The notes under the pieces were generated by a model. That model ran no database searches and was not told the origin of the DNA. It was given only the letters and a program-made list of their open reading frames with translations. Shown in pieces: positions 17,009 to 25,883 of a DNA stretch of 64,000 bases (the stretch's first letter is position 1; each line of letters begins with the position of its first letter). The stretch is from Chryseobacterium sp. FP211-J200 (GTDB taxonomy: Bacteria; Bacteroidota; Bacteroidia; Flavobacteriales; Weeksellaceae), in NCBI RefSeq assembly GCF_001643375.1, contig NZ_LSHB01000003.1:34568-98567 (forward strand), in the 5' to 3' direction. The translations under genes were made by a program, and so were the position numbers.

Positions 17009-18373
17009 CTAGTTGTCGTATCCCGGATTAGAAACTATTGGCGTATTTGCAATATTGGTTTCTTTTCTTGGAATTGGAAAAGCTAGCATAGTTTCTGCTA
17101 TATCAGATGGTTTGAAAGACTTATCTCCCCAACGTAACAGATCCCACTGTCTCTGTCCTTCTCCTAAAAGCTCTTTTAATCTTTCCAACTTCAAATCATT
17201 CATAGTTACGCTTGTAGCAGCAACTAATCCTCTATTGGTAATTATATCATTATAATATTCTAAAGCTTTTGCTGAAGAACCGCCATTAAGTTCGGCTTCT
17301 ACACCTGCTAACAAAACTTCTTCGAAACGAATCATTCTGATATTATCTGCACCATTTTGCTGTGTATATTTTCCTGTAACAAAATAATTACCGGCATCCT
17401 CGGTAATCAATTTTAGACGAACATCATCAGCAGAATATAAATCTACAACACCTTCTTTCAATTGGATGTTAGCATAACCGTTTAAACCAATTAGATAGTT
17501 ATAAGAATCTGTAGCAAGCGCAGAGTTAATACCTACCGCCAACTCAAACATCGAGTTAGAAGCTGCACCATTCATCTGAAAGCTATGAAATGTTCCTACA
17601 CTTCCCGCAGGTGCAACTGAATATTTACCAGATGCAACAATATCATTAACTAATGATCTCACCTTTACGTAATCTTTTTTATAAAGATAAAAACGAGTCA
17701 TCAAACCTTTTAATGCGTTGATAGACAAGTCTGTTTTAATACCTACATTATCATAAGAACCATTAGCCTCCATCATTTGAAGTGCTTTGGTGAAATCTGC
17801 ATCAATCTGAGCCTCTGTCTCTGCTACACTTGCACGTGGCATAAGAGCTTTTGGATCATACTTAGTTGGCAAAACTATACCTACAGAACCACCACTAAAC
17901 TGTTGGCCATATAATTTTAATAAATCGAAAAATGCTACGGCTCTAAGACCATAAGCTTCACCTTGAAGATATTCTGCAAAATCTGAATCATTGAAACCTG
18001 ATACATTGGTATTTACTACAATATTAGACTTTGCTATTGCTTCGTAAATTTTATTCCAAGTATCACCTGCGTATGAATCATTAGAAAGCATGGTGTAGTT
18101 CTGAACATTTAAGAAATAACCACCTGCGGTATTACTGAACATCTCATCGGAACGTACTTCTCCGTATCCTAGATAATCTGCACCATAATAATTAGGCGAT
18201 CTCATAGAAGAATAAATCCCTCTTACAAAAGCCTGAACCTCATCTGCTGACTTAAGAGGTGACTGCTCGATTGCTTCATTAAATTGTGTTTCTACAAAAT
18301 CATCACTACATGATGTAGTTAGTCCAAATAGAGTTGTAGAAAATATAGCGATTGAAAATAATCTCTTTTTCAT
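17009..18373 (-). CDS. SusD/RagB-family outer-membrane lipoprotein, pair 2
   Basis: A 454-residue surface lipoprotein. The lipobox is GLTTSC (Cys at about residue 22), followed by SDDFVET. The family hallmarks are present: the N-terminal SusD region with the segment LKSADEVQAFVRGIYSSMR, a TPR-like helical domain, and the C-terminal RRQWDLLRWG-like motif (here GQRQWDLLRWG) and FPIPRKETNIANT near the end. It is a classical RagB/SusD, unlike the SusD-like_2 form in pair 1, so the two pairs are not recent duplicates. It is encoded 19 bases after its susC partner. Confidence 0.95.
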   Translation of the reverse strand: MKKRLFSIAIFSTTLFGLTTSCSDDFVETQFNEAIEQSPLKSADEVQAFVRGIYSSMRSPNYYGADYLGYGEVRSDEMFSNTAGGYFLNVQNYTMLSNDSYAGDTWNKIYEAIAKSNIVVNTNVSGFNDSDFAEYLQGEAYGLRAVAFFDLLKLYGQQFSGGSVGIVLPTKYDPKALMPRASVAETEAQIDADFTKALQMMEANGSYDNVGIKTDLSINALKGLMTRFYLYKKDYVKVRSLVNDIVASGKYSVAPAGSVGTFHSFQMNGAASNSMFELAVGINSALATDSYNYLIGLNGYANIQLKEGVVDLYSADDVRLKLITEDAGNYFVTGKYTQQNGADNIRMIRFEEVLLAGVEAELNGGSSAKALEYYNDIITNRGLVAATSVTMNDLKLERLKELLGEGQRQWDLLRWGDKSFKPSDIAETMLAFPIPRKETNIANTPIVSNPGYDN

Positions 18374-18392
18374 TTTTTAATTTTTTTTGTTT

Positions 18393-21254
18393 TTAGAAAC
18401 TTGCGTTAAAACCGATTAAGAAAGATTTAAGCACTGGCAAATTCAAATCTGTATAACCTGACACGTTTGTTTCTGGATCAAACTTCAGATTTTTATCAAA
18501 TCTATGTGTCCATGCATTATTGGCCATTACATAAATCTGCACACTGTTTAACAAAGTACCATTTAATTGATCACGGTCAAAAGTATATCCCAATCTTGCG
18601 TTACTCAAACGGATATAATCACTATCATATAAGAAACGTGTGGATGCTGCATTAGATCTTTTGTTACCTCCATAAATTGGTTTAGGATTAGCTGCATCAG
18701 TATTTTCCGGTGTCCAATAGTTACCCATTACATCACCGTAACCAGGATAGGTGGCATTATATTGACCATCACTCATTGTATACCTTGCCCAGTTATCATA
18801 GATCTTACCTCCAAATCCATAAGTAAATTGTAGATCAAGAGCGAAACCTTTATAGCTTAAGCTAGTGTTAGCACCACCAAAAAGAGTGCTTAGGAAAGAG
18901 CCTTGCGTTGCTTGCTGTGCTTCTGCATAATTGTTTGTTGTAGCACCGTCTTTACCATTAATATACCATAGTGGATCACCATTAGCAGCATCTACACCTG
19001 CCCATTTTCTAAGAAAGAATGTTCTTACACCTTCTCCTTCTTTCAAAATTGTTGTACCTCCAATAACATCACCTCCATAAAGCTCTGTAATCTCATTATG
19101 CAATGTTGATAAGTTTCCTCCAATGTTCCAATTGAACTCATCCCTATCACCTCTGAAGATGTTTGCATTCACAGAAAATTCAAACCCTCTGTTTACCAAA
19201 GAACCAATATTATCTACATAATTACCATAACTTGATGTTCCATCAGGATTTATAATAATACTTCCTTGGGATGTAGATAGCGGACGGTTATAAATAAGAT
19301 CTTGTGTCTTTTTGTTATAGTATTCTGCAGACAAGGTCACTCTGTTATTCCAGAAACCAAAATCTAAACCAACATTGAATGGCTTGATAGTCTCCCAGGA
19401 AAGATTAGGATTGTAAACTCCTGAATAAGATGCTGCGGGTGAATCATTATAATTAGACGTAAATTGGTACAAAGCATAAGGATTGGCACTAATTTGGTTA
19501 CCAACTTTACCATAAGAGGAGCGAAGTTTCAACATACTAATTGTATTATTATCTCTTAGCATTCCTAACTTGGCAACATCAAAACCGACACCTGCAGACC
19601 AGAAGTCACCAGCCTTTTGACCTGGAGTAAACTGAGAAAGCATATCTCTTCTATAGGAACCATCTACCAAAATAATCTTATCATAGTCATAATGTGCAGT
19701 TACTGCATATCCCCAACGTGAAGTAGGCTTTTCAATTCCATTATAGCCAAATGGAGTAACAAAGTTATCCAAAGTTTGAAGCGTAGGTGATCCAACTCCT
19801 ATTGCAGTAGCAGTTAAGTATTTACGATCCGACTTGTAAGCCTCTTGTATTGCGGAAGCCCCTACATTATGTCTACCAAAACTCTCATCCCAACTTAAAA
19901 TATTCTGTAAATTGAAATTAAAATATCTATTGAATGAAGTTCTCTGGTATCCTTGATAGCCAAAACCATCACCATGAATTGGAGACCAATAAGTATCTTC
20001 TTCTACATTGATATATTCCGGAGCAAATACAAATTGATATTTCAAGTTATCCAAAATTTGGTACTCTGCTTTCAAATTACCAAAAATCCTAGCGGTCTTT
20101 GCCTCATTATAATTATTCTCTTGAAGAAAAGCAGGATTGAACATACTATTTGACAAACGCCCTCCTGAACCTAAGTAGAATGAACCATCTGCGTTTCTTA
20201 CAGGATCGGTTGGTCTATTGAAATATTGCGCCAAAATTGGGTTAGAAAACGAACCAGCATCTGCTAAAGTATTGATTCTACCAAATGATGCTTGGAAATC
20301 TGTAGAGATCTTTAATTTATCTGTAGCCTTATATGAAACCTTAGTTGTGAACGCCAAACGATTAAAGTCTGACCCTCTAACAATACTCTCCTGAGTCATA
20401 TAGTTGGCAGATGCATAATAAGTAAAACGATCATCAGCACCAGATAAGTTAAAATCAACATTTTGTTGGAAACCTTTTTTGGTAGTCTCCTTTAGCCAAT
20501 CTGTATTGGCGGTAGATTCAAACACACCTTGTAAATTAGGACCCAACTTACCTTCCAGAATACCTTCTGATGCTTCGTTTGGATTAGCAAAATTACTTGG
20601 ATATCTGTTCGCAACTGCGGTAGAAAGGTATAACTTATACTCATCACTTGTAAAACCTCTGTAAGTCTTAACAGCTCTATCGTTATATCCTATATTAGAA
20701 GAAAAGTTAAATTTAGCCTTTCCTTTTTTACCAGACTTAGTAGTAACAATAATTACACCTGAACCTGCATCCGCACCATAAATAGCTGTTGAAACAGCAT
20801 CTTTTAGTACAGTTACACTTTCTATATCATCTGGGTTCATGTTAGCCAAAACATTGGAAGTTGTTCCATTAGTTGTCAAATCTCCAGAAGCAACACGTAC
20901 ACCATCTACTATCCAAACAGGAGAAGTAAGTCCATTGATAGAAGAAACACCACGTACTCTCACACTAGCCATACCACCCGGCTGCCCAGATGCACTACCT
21001 GTTTGCACACCCGACACACGACCTTGTAACATTTTATCAACTGATGCAACTGGTACATCTTCAATCGATTTTGAAGTCATAGTACTGACAGATCCTGTAA
21101 CTTCCTGAACAGTTTTCTTCTGACCAAACCCCATAATAACAACATTCTCAATTGTTGTTTCTTTTGTAAGCGTATCACTATCTTTTTGAGCCATTACCAT
21201 TTGGCTTGTAAAAAATAGTACGCCTACAGTCATCACACTTAAACGTAAATTCAT
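18393..21254 (-). CDS. SusC/RagA-family TonB-dependent outer-membrane channel, pair 2
   Basis: A 953-residue TonB-dependent barrel. Signal peptide about residues 1-22 (ends MVMAQ), then ENVVIMGFGQKKTVQEVTGS as TonB-box and plug entry, with SusC signatures VRVRGVSSINGLTSPVWIVD and ESVTVLKDAVSTAIYGADAG. No carboxypeptidase-like N-terminal domain. The barrel ends LIGFNASF. It would import the ligand of the SusD encoded just downstream. No hydrolase, transporter or regulator of a polysaccharide locus is beside it, so its substrate could equally be a peptide, glycan or siderophore-like molecule. Confidence 0.95.
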   Translation of the reverse strand: MNLRLSVMTVGVLFFTSQMVMAQKDSDTLTKETTIENVVIMGFGQKKTVQEVTGSVSTMTSKSIEDVPVASVDKMLQGRVSGVQTGSASGQPGGMASVRVRGVSSINGLTSPVWIVDGVRVASGDLTTNGTTSNVLANMNPDDIESVTVLKDAVSTAIYGADAGSGVIIVTTKSGKKGKAKFNFSSNIGYNDRAVKTYRGFTSDEYKLYLSTAVANRYPSNFANPNEASEGILEGKLGPNLQGVFESTANTDWLKETTKKGFQQNVDFNLSGADDRFTYYASANYMTQESIVRGSDFNRLAFTTKVSYKATDKLKISTDFQASFGRINTLADAGSFSNPILAQYFNRPTDPVRNADGSFYLGSGGRLSNSMFNPAFLQENNYNEAKTARIFGNLKAEYQILDNLKYQFVFAPEYINVEEDTYWSPIHGDGFGYQGYQRTSFNRYFNFNLQNILSWDESFGRHNVGASAIQEAYKSDRKYLTATAIGVGSPTLQTLDNFVTPFGYNGIEKPTSRWGYAVTAHYDYDKIILVDGSYRRDMLSQFTPGQKAGDFWSAGVGFDVAKLGMLRDNNTISMLKLRSSYGKVGNQISANPYALYQFTSNYNDSPAASYSGVYNPNLSWETIKPFNVGLDFGFWNNRVTLSAEYYNKKTQDLIYNRPLSTSQGSIIINPDGTSSYGNYVDNIGSLVNRGFEFSVNANIFRGDRDEFNWNIGGNLSTLHNEITELYGGDVIGGTTILKEGEGVRTFFLRKWAGVDAANGDPLWYINGKDGATTNNYAEAQQATQGSFLSTLFGGANTSLSYKGFALDLQFTYGFGGKIYDNWARYTMSDGQYNATYPGYGDVMGNYWTPENTDAANPKPIYGGNKRSNAASTRFLYDSDYIRLSNARLGYTFDRDQLNGTLLNSVQIYVMANNAWTHRFDKNLKFDPETNVSGYTDLNLPVLKSFLIGFNASF

Positions 21255-22004
21255 CTTAACAGATTTTTAATATTTTAGGATTGTAAATTTGTTAATTAAA
21301 TTTAACATTACCAAGTAACAAGCTAATTCTAAATATTTATACAAATAACTAAATTTAAAAAATTTAAAAAATTAACATAATAAAAGCAAAAATCGAAGTG
21401 AATTATTAAACAAGAAATTAGTTAGAGACAAAAGCACCACCAATTTATCATTTCAAATTTTAAACAAAAAAACACTTATTTATAATGATTAAAAATAATA
21501 AAAATTCTTTTAACAATAATTTAAAACGCTGATTTACAAATAACTACGTAAAATAAATAATAAAAAACAATGTAAATAATATAATTAAAGACTGTATTTT
21601 TATAATTTTACTAATTATAAAAAAAACGCAATTTCATAAAAAAAATTAACGAAAAAGTGAATCACAAAATTAAACAAAAAATTAACTAATAAAAACCAAC
21701 AACTTATTCAATAAACACAGTCATGTATTACCAAATCCATAAACCAGATAAATTATCAATACAATTAAAAACAACACTTTTTTTCAACAAAAATTCAAAA
21801 CAAAACTAAACCATTGTTTGATTTATTAATGTTTTAAACCAAATATTGTAAATTAAAACTTGATTTCTAGTCCAAAATTTAAGATTAATTTAAAATTTAT
21901 TTAAGAGATCTGCGGTGTAATGAGACAAAATAAAAGCTATTAAAATTGAAAATTTACGCAAATGATGCCTACATTTGAAATCCAAAATCTATTCTCAATT
22001 ATAA
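21255..22004. other. 750-base AT-rich divergent intergenic region (susC / rnhB)
   Basis: No gene recognised. Composition is extreme: I count 9 G+C in the 60 bases 21361-21420. It must carry the start signals of the second susC (minus) and holds the rnhB promoter (plus, 21970-21977). On the minus strand a perfect TAnnTTTG (TAGTTTTG) occurs at 21801-21808, about 550 bases before susC; if used, the leader would be very long. Confidence 0.6.
21970..21977 (+). promoter_or_regulatory. rnhB promoter (-33 TTG, -7 TACATTTG)
   Basis: Perfect TAnnTTTG with a TTG at 21946-21948, a 21-base spacer and a leader of about 23 bases to the rnhB ATG. This is the best-formed two-part promoter in the window. Confidence 0.7.
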
Positions 22005-22613
22005 ATGATAGAACTTTATAATAGTTTCTCAAACACCTACATAGAAGCAGGCTGCGACGAAGTCGGAAGAGGCTGTCTTGCAGGCCCCGTAGTTGCTGCA
22101 GCAGTTATTGTAAACAAAAATTTTAAGCAAAATTTAGTTAATGATTCTAAAACGTTAAATTTTAAAACCAGACAGAATCTGGATATCTATATCCGTGAAA
22201 ATGCCGTCGATTTTGCCATTGCAGAATTGTCTCCCGAATTTATAGACGAACATAATATATTGAACGCTAGCCTGCATGCTATGCATCTTGCGTTGGACCA
22301 ACTTGGTACAAGACCGGAATTGATTTTAGTGGATGGCAACAAGTTTCATCCTTACAATTATATTCCACATCATTGTATTATAAAAGGAGACAGTAAATAT
22401 CTTTCGATTGCAGCCGCTTCAATTCTTGCGAAAAACTATCGTGATAACTTAATGATAAAACTTCACGATGAGTTTCCAGAATATGGTTGGAATACCAATT
22501 TCGGCTATTGCACCAAAACCCATCAGAAAGGTTTGAAAAAATTTGGACCGACCATTCATCATAGAAAATCTTTCCGGTTGGACTACGATGTCGAGATTGA
22601 TCAATTTTTTTAA
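22005..22613 (+). CDS. rnhB: Ribonuclease HII
   Basis: A 202-residue endonuclease that removes single ribonucleotides and RNA primers from RNA-DNA hybrids. The N-terminal catalytic block EAGCDEVGRGCLAGPVVAAA carries the acidic pair Asp18-Glu19, LILVDGNKF supplies the third aspartate, and SIAAASILAKNYRD is the characteristic RNase HII segment. Full length. Its own promoter lies just upstream, and the RecB-like gene follows after 39 bases, suggesting a small DNA-maintenance operon. Confidence 0.97.
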   Translation: MIELYNSFSNTYIEAGCDEVGRGCLAGPVVAAAVIVNKNFKQNLVNDSKTLNFKTRQNLDIYIRENAVDFAIAELSPEFIDEHNILNASLHAMHLALDQLGTRPELILVDGNKFHPYNYIPHHCIIKGDSKYLSIAAASILAKNYRDNLMIKLHDEFPEYGWNTNFGYCTKTHQKGLKKFGPTIHHRKSFRLDYDVEIDQFF

Positions 22614-22652
22614 AACTATTTTGTAAATTGCTTCCTTAACTTATATATAAGG

Positions 22653-25600
22653 ATGCAAAATTCATACACCGTCATCAACGCCTCTGCTGGCTCTGGCAAA
22701 ACTTACCGTCTGGTTCAGAGTCTCCTGATGATTTGCCTTCGATTTCCAAATCAGTCAGATTCTATCCGTACGATTTTGGCATTGACTTTCACCAACAAAG
22801 CGGCGAAAGAAATGAAGGAAAGAATCCTTTTCTACCTTGGCGAATTTGTAAAAGATAATTACACTGAAAATCAGGATTTGAAGAATGTACAGGAAGCATT
22901 GGTGAATCAAGGTTACAAGATTACGCTGGACGATTTGCATCACCGTTCGCAGAAAGTTCTCGATTATATTTTGCACCACTACTCGACTTTGAACATTGGG
23001 ACGATTGACAAGTTCAATTCCCGATTGGTAAAGAGTTTTTCCTATGAATTGGGATTGGCGCAGAACTTCAATTTGGAAATTCAACCAGAACCTTATTTGA
23101 TTGAAGCGGTTGACAAGATGCTGGACGAAATTGGCGAAGACGAAACGGTTTCCGACGCTTTTATGGATTACGTGAATTATAATTTGGATAATAACGAGCG
23201 TGTCAACCTCAATCAAACTTTGTACAATTCGGCTAAGAAATTTGTGAGCGATGTGCATTACAAACCTTTGCAGGACAACAAAGATTTCGAATGGGAAGCT
23301 TATGAAAACAAGAAAAACGAACTTAGAGAAACCATTAAAAATCTAAAATCAGAATCGCTTGAAATCGCAACGAAAGCTTTGGAATTAATAAAAAGCAGAG
23401 ATATTGAGATTGAGGATTTTGCGAGTGGAAAAAGTGGAATTGGTGGATTTTTCGTTAATATTCTGGAGTTTCATAAAATTAAGGACAAGAAATTTCCATT
23501 CCCAACAACTTCCGAAGATTCGAAGATTGAAACGTTTCTCAAAGGCGCTTCAACAAAGGGAAAACACAAGCAATCCGAAATTCAGGATATTCTTCCACAA
23601 TTGATTTCGTGGCGACGAGAAATCATTGATTTGTATATCAATTCTCAGAAAAAAGAAAAAGTTTTGCAAGCGATTTTGCCTTTAAAGGTGAATGCGGATA
23701 TTCAGAAAAAACTATTGGAAATCGAGGAAGAGAATGATTTGGTTCTGCTTTCGAAGTTCAATATTTTGATTAATGAAAATCTTAGAAATGAACCTTCAGC
23801 TTTCATATATGAGAAAGTGGGGACGCAGTTTCAGCATTATTTCTTTGATGAATTTCAGGATACTTCCACGATGCAATGGCAGAATTTCCTTCCACTTCGT
23901 GACAACAGCATCACGTCGGACGACACAAGTTTCACCATCGTTGGCGACCCGAAACAAAGCATCTACAGATTCCGTGGTGGCGAGAGTGAATTGATGCTCG
24001 ACATCATTAATAAAAAAGAGATTACTCCCAAATTTGCAACGGCAGAAAATCTTGGCTTCAATTGGCGAAGTGCGAAGAATATTGTCGATTTTAATAATAA
24101 ATTGTACGATTTTATGTCCGGTGATCTGAATGATGAACATCAGAAAATCTTCGGCGAAAATGCTTTGCAGGAATCAAAATCCAAGTTGGAAGGTCGCGTG
24201 AAAATCCATCTTTTGGAAAACTCGACCAAGAATATTTTCTATGATGAAACGGTGGCGAAAATGCAGACTGATATTCAGGAAAGTCTAGATAATGGTTTTG
24301 ATTTTTCTGATATCACGATTCTTTGCAGAGGAAATTCGGATATTTTTAATTATTCTAAGTTGTTGGGAAATTTGAAAGTCAATTATAAAGGAAAAGAAAC
24401 TTACATCAAAACGATTTCCGAGAAAGGTTTGACCTTGGATTTGGCCTTTACCATAAAAGCTTTGATCGAGTTTTTGAAATGGAATCTTGTTCCGAAAAAT
24501 CGTCAATTCTTGGTTAAAATGATGTATTTTTTGAATGTTTCGGGAAGAATTAAAATGACGGATTTCACTTCCGAAATCAAAGAAATTTTGAAGTTCGAAA
24601 ACAAGAAAGACATAGAGGATTTCATTAATGAAAAATACAATGTAACGCTGATTCAGAAAGATATTCCGCAACTTAATCTTTATAATTTCATTGAATATTA
24701 CGTTCACGAATTCTCGGTTGAAAATAAAGAAACGGATTTCCTTCTGAATTTCCTAGAAATGCTTCACAACTACACGCAAAATACAGGTGCAACACTGAAA
24801 GAATTCCTGAAATATTGGGATGATGAAGCTTCAAAAATCAGTATTCAGGCGAGTGAAAACGTGGATGCGATTCAGATTATGACGATTCATAAAGCGAAAG
24901 GTCTGGAATTCCCCATCGTTTTCATCCCAATGCGAAATGAAAACAGTGACAAAAAATTCTCGGAATGGTTTGATTTGGGAAGCGATGATGAACTGAAAAC
25001 CGTTATTCTAAATCAATTTTCTCCCGAATTAGAGAGGTATGATGAGGAATTGGCAGGTTTTAATTTGATTAATTCTTACCGAAATAAAATCGACCGTTTT
25101 TGTATCCAATATGTGGCGACGACTCGACCTGTGGAGCAATTGTTCTTTTATTTGGAAAAACCGAATAAATCTGCGAATCATTTGGAATTGTTTGATTTTG
25201 CAAGTCAATTTCAGCCTACGGAAAATGGCGAATTATTAGATTCATTTGATGTTTATGAAACCTCAGCAGAGTTACTAATAAAACAAAAACACAAGGAGAA
25301 AAAAGAATATCTATCTGAAAACATCAGTTCCATTTCCCAGAAAACAGAGAAAGCTTCGAATATCGAAATTGCGACCTCATCCAAAAGTTATCAAAACCGA
25401 GTGGAACACGTACGAATGGGAATTTTCACCCACGAAATCTTATCAAAAATCAAAACTAAAAAGGATGTTCTGAAAGTTCTGAATTCTTACGTTTTGGAAG
25501 GTACAATCACAAACGATGAGAAAACATCGATTTTGGAACGTATTGAAAATATCATTAATGATAAAAATTACAGTTCTTATTTTGAGGAAAATCTGATCAT

Positions 25601-25811
25601 CATCAATGAACGTGATATGCTTTCTGTGGAAGATGGTAATTCGAAAACGTATCGTCCTGATAGATTAATTAAAACAAAAGATGGCATCATCATCGTGGAT
25701 TTTAAAACGGGAAGCGAGAAGGAAAAAGATCAGAAACAGGTTGCGCTTTATCAGGAAAAATTGGAACAATTTGGGGAAAGGGTTTTGAAGACAGATGTGA
25801 TTTATATATAG
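22653..25811 (+). CDS. UvrD/RecB-like (AddA-type) helicase-nuclease
   Basis: A 1052-residue superfamily 1A helicase with a C-terminal PD-(D/E)XK nuclease, the RecB/AddA arrangement used in double-strand break repair. Helicase motifs are Walker A NASAGSGKTY (about residues 8-17), motif II FFDEFQDTSTMQW, motif III VGDPKQSIYRFRGGE, motif V IQIMTIHKAKGLEFPIVF and motif VI YVATTRP. The nuclease block near the C-terminus is TYRPDRLI, then GIIIVDFKTGS and QVALYQEKLE. An AddB partner is not adjacent in the window. It shares a transcript with rnhB and ends at a strong bidirectional terminator. Confidence 0.93.
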   Translation: MQNSYTVINASAGSGKTYRLVQSLLMICLRFPNQSDSIRTILALTFTNKAAKEMKERILFYLGEFVKDNYTENQDLKNVQEALVNQGYKITLDDLHHRSQKVLDYILHHYSTLNIGTIDKFNSRLVKSFSYELGLAQNFNLEIQPEPYLIEAVDKMLDEIGEDETVSDAFMDYVNYNLDNNERVNLNQTLYNSAKKFVSDVHYKPLQDNKDFEWEAYENKKNELRETIKNLKSESLEIATKALELIKSRDIEIEDFASGKSGIGGFFVNILEFHKIKDKKFPFPTTSEDSKIETFLKGASTKGKHKQSEIQDILPQLISWRREIIDLYINSQKKEKVLQAILPLKVNADIQKKLLEIEEENDLVLLSKFNILINENLRNEPSAFIYEKVGTQFQHYFFDEFQDTSTMQWQNFLPLRDNSITSDDTSFTIVGDPKQSIYRFRGGESELMLDIINKKEITPKFATAENLGFNWRSAKNIVDFNNKLYDFMSGDLNDEHQKIFGENALQESKSKLEGRVKIHLLENSTKNIFYDETVAKMQTDIQESLDNGFDFSDITILCRGNSDIFNYSKLLGNLKVNYKGKETYIKTISEKGLTLDLAFTIKALIEFLKWNLVPKNRQFLVKMMYFLNVSGRIKMTDFTSEIKEILKFENKKDIEDFINEKYNVTLIQKDIPQLNLYNFIEYYVHEFSVENKETDFLLNFLEMLHNYTQNTGATLKEFLKYWDDEASKISIQASENVDAIQIMTIHKAKGLEFPIVFIPMRNENSDKKFSEWFDLGSDDELKTVILNQFSPELERYDEELAGFNLINSYRNKIDRFCIQYVATTRPVEQLFFYLEKPNKSANHLELFDFASQFQPTENGELLDSFDVYETSAELLIKQKHKEKKEYLSENISSISQKTEKASNIEIATSSKSYQNRVEHVRMGIFTHEILSKIKTKKDVLKVLNSYVLEGTITNDEKTSILERIENIINDKNYSSYFEENLIIINERDMLSVEDGNSKTYRPDRLIKTKDGIIIVDFKTGSEKEKDQKQVALYQEKLEQFGERVLKTDVIYI

Positions 25812-25846
25812 ACTTAGAGAAAATAGACTGATAGATTATATACAAA

Positions 25847-25876
25847 AAAAATCCCGAGAATTACTTCTCGGGATTT
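25847..25876 (+). terminator. Bidirectional terminator between the helicase-nuclease and DUF3857 genes
   Basis: ATCCCGAGAA (25851-25860) pairs with TTCTCGGGAT (25865-25874), with an A-run on the left and TTTTAATTTTC on the right. It serves two convergent operons. Confidence 0.9.
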
Positions 25877-25883
25877 TAATTTT

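Noticed and set aside
21801..21808. Perfect TAnnTTTG (TAGTTTTG) in the susC direction
   Set aside because: It is about 550 bases from susC, lacks a TTG at normal spacing and lies in very AT-rich DNA where chance matches are expected; not listed as a promoter.
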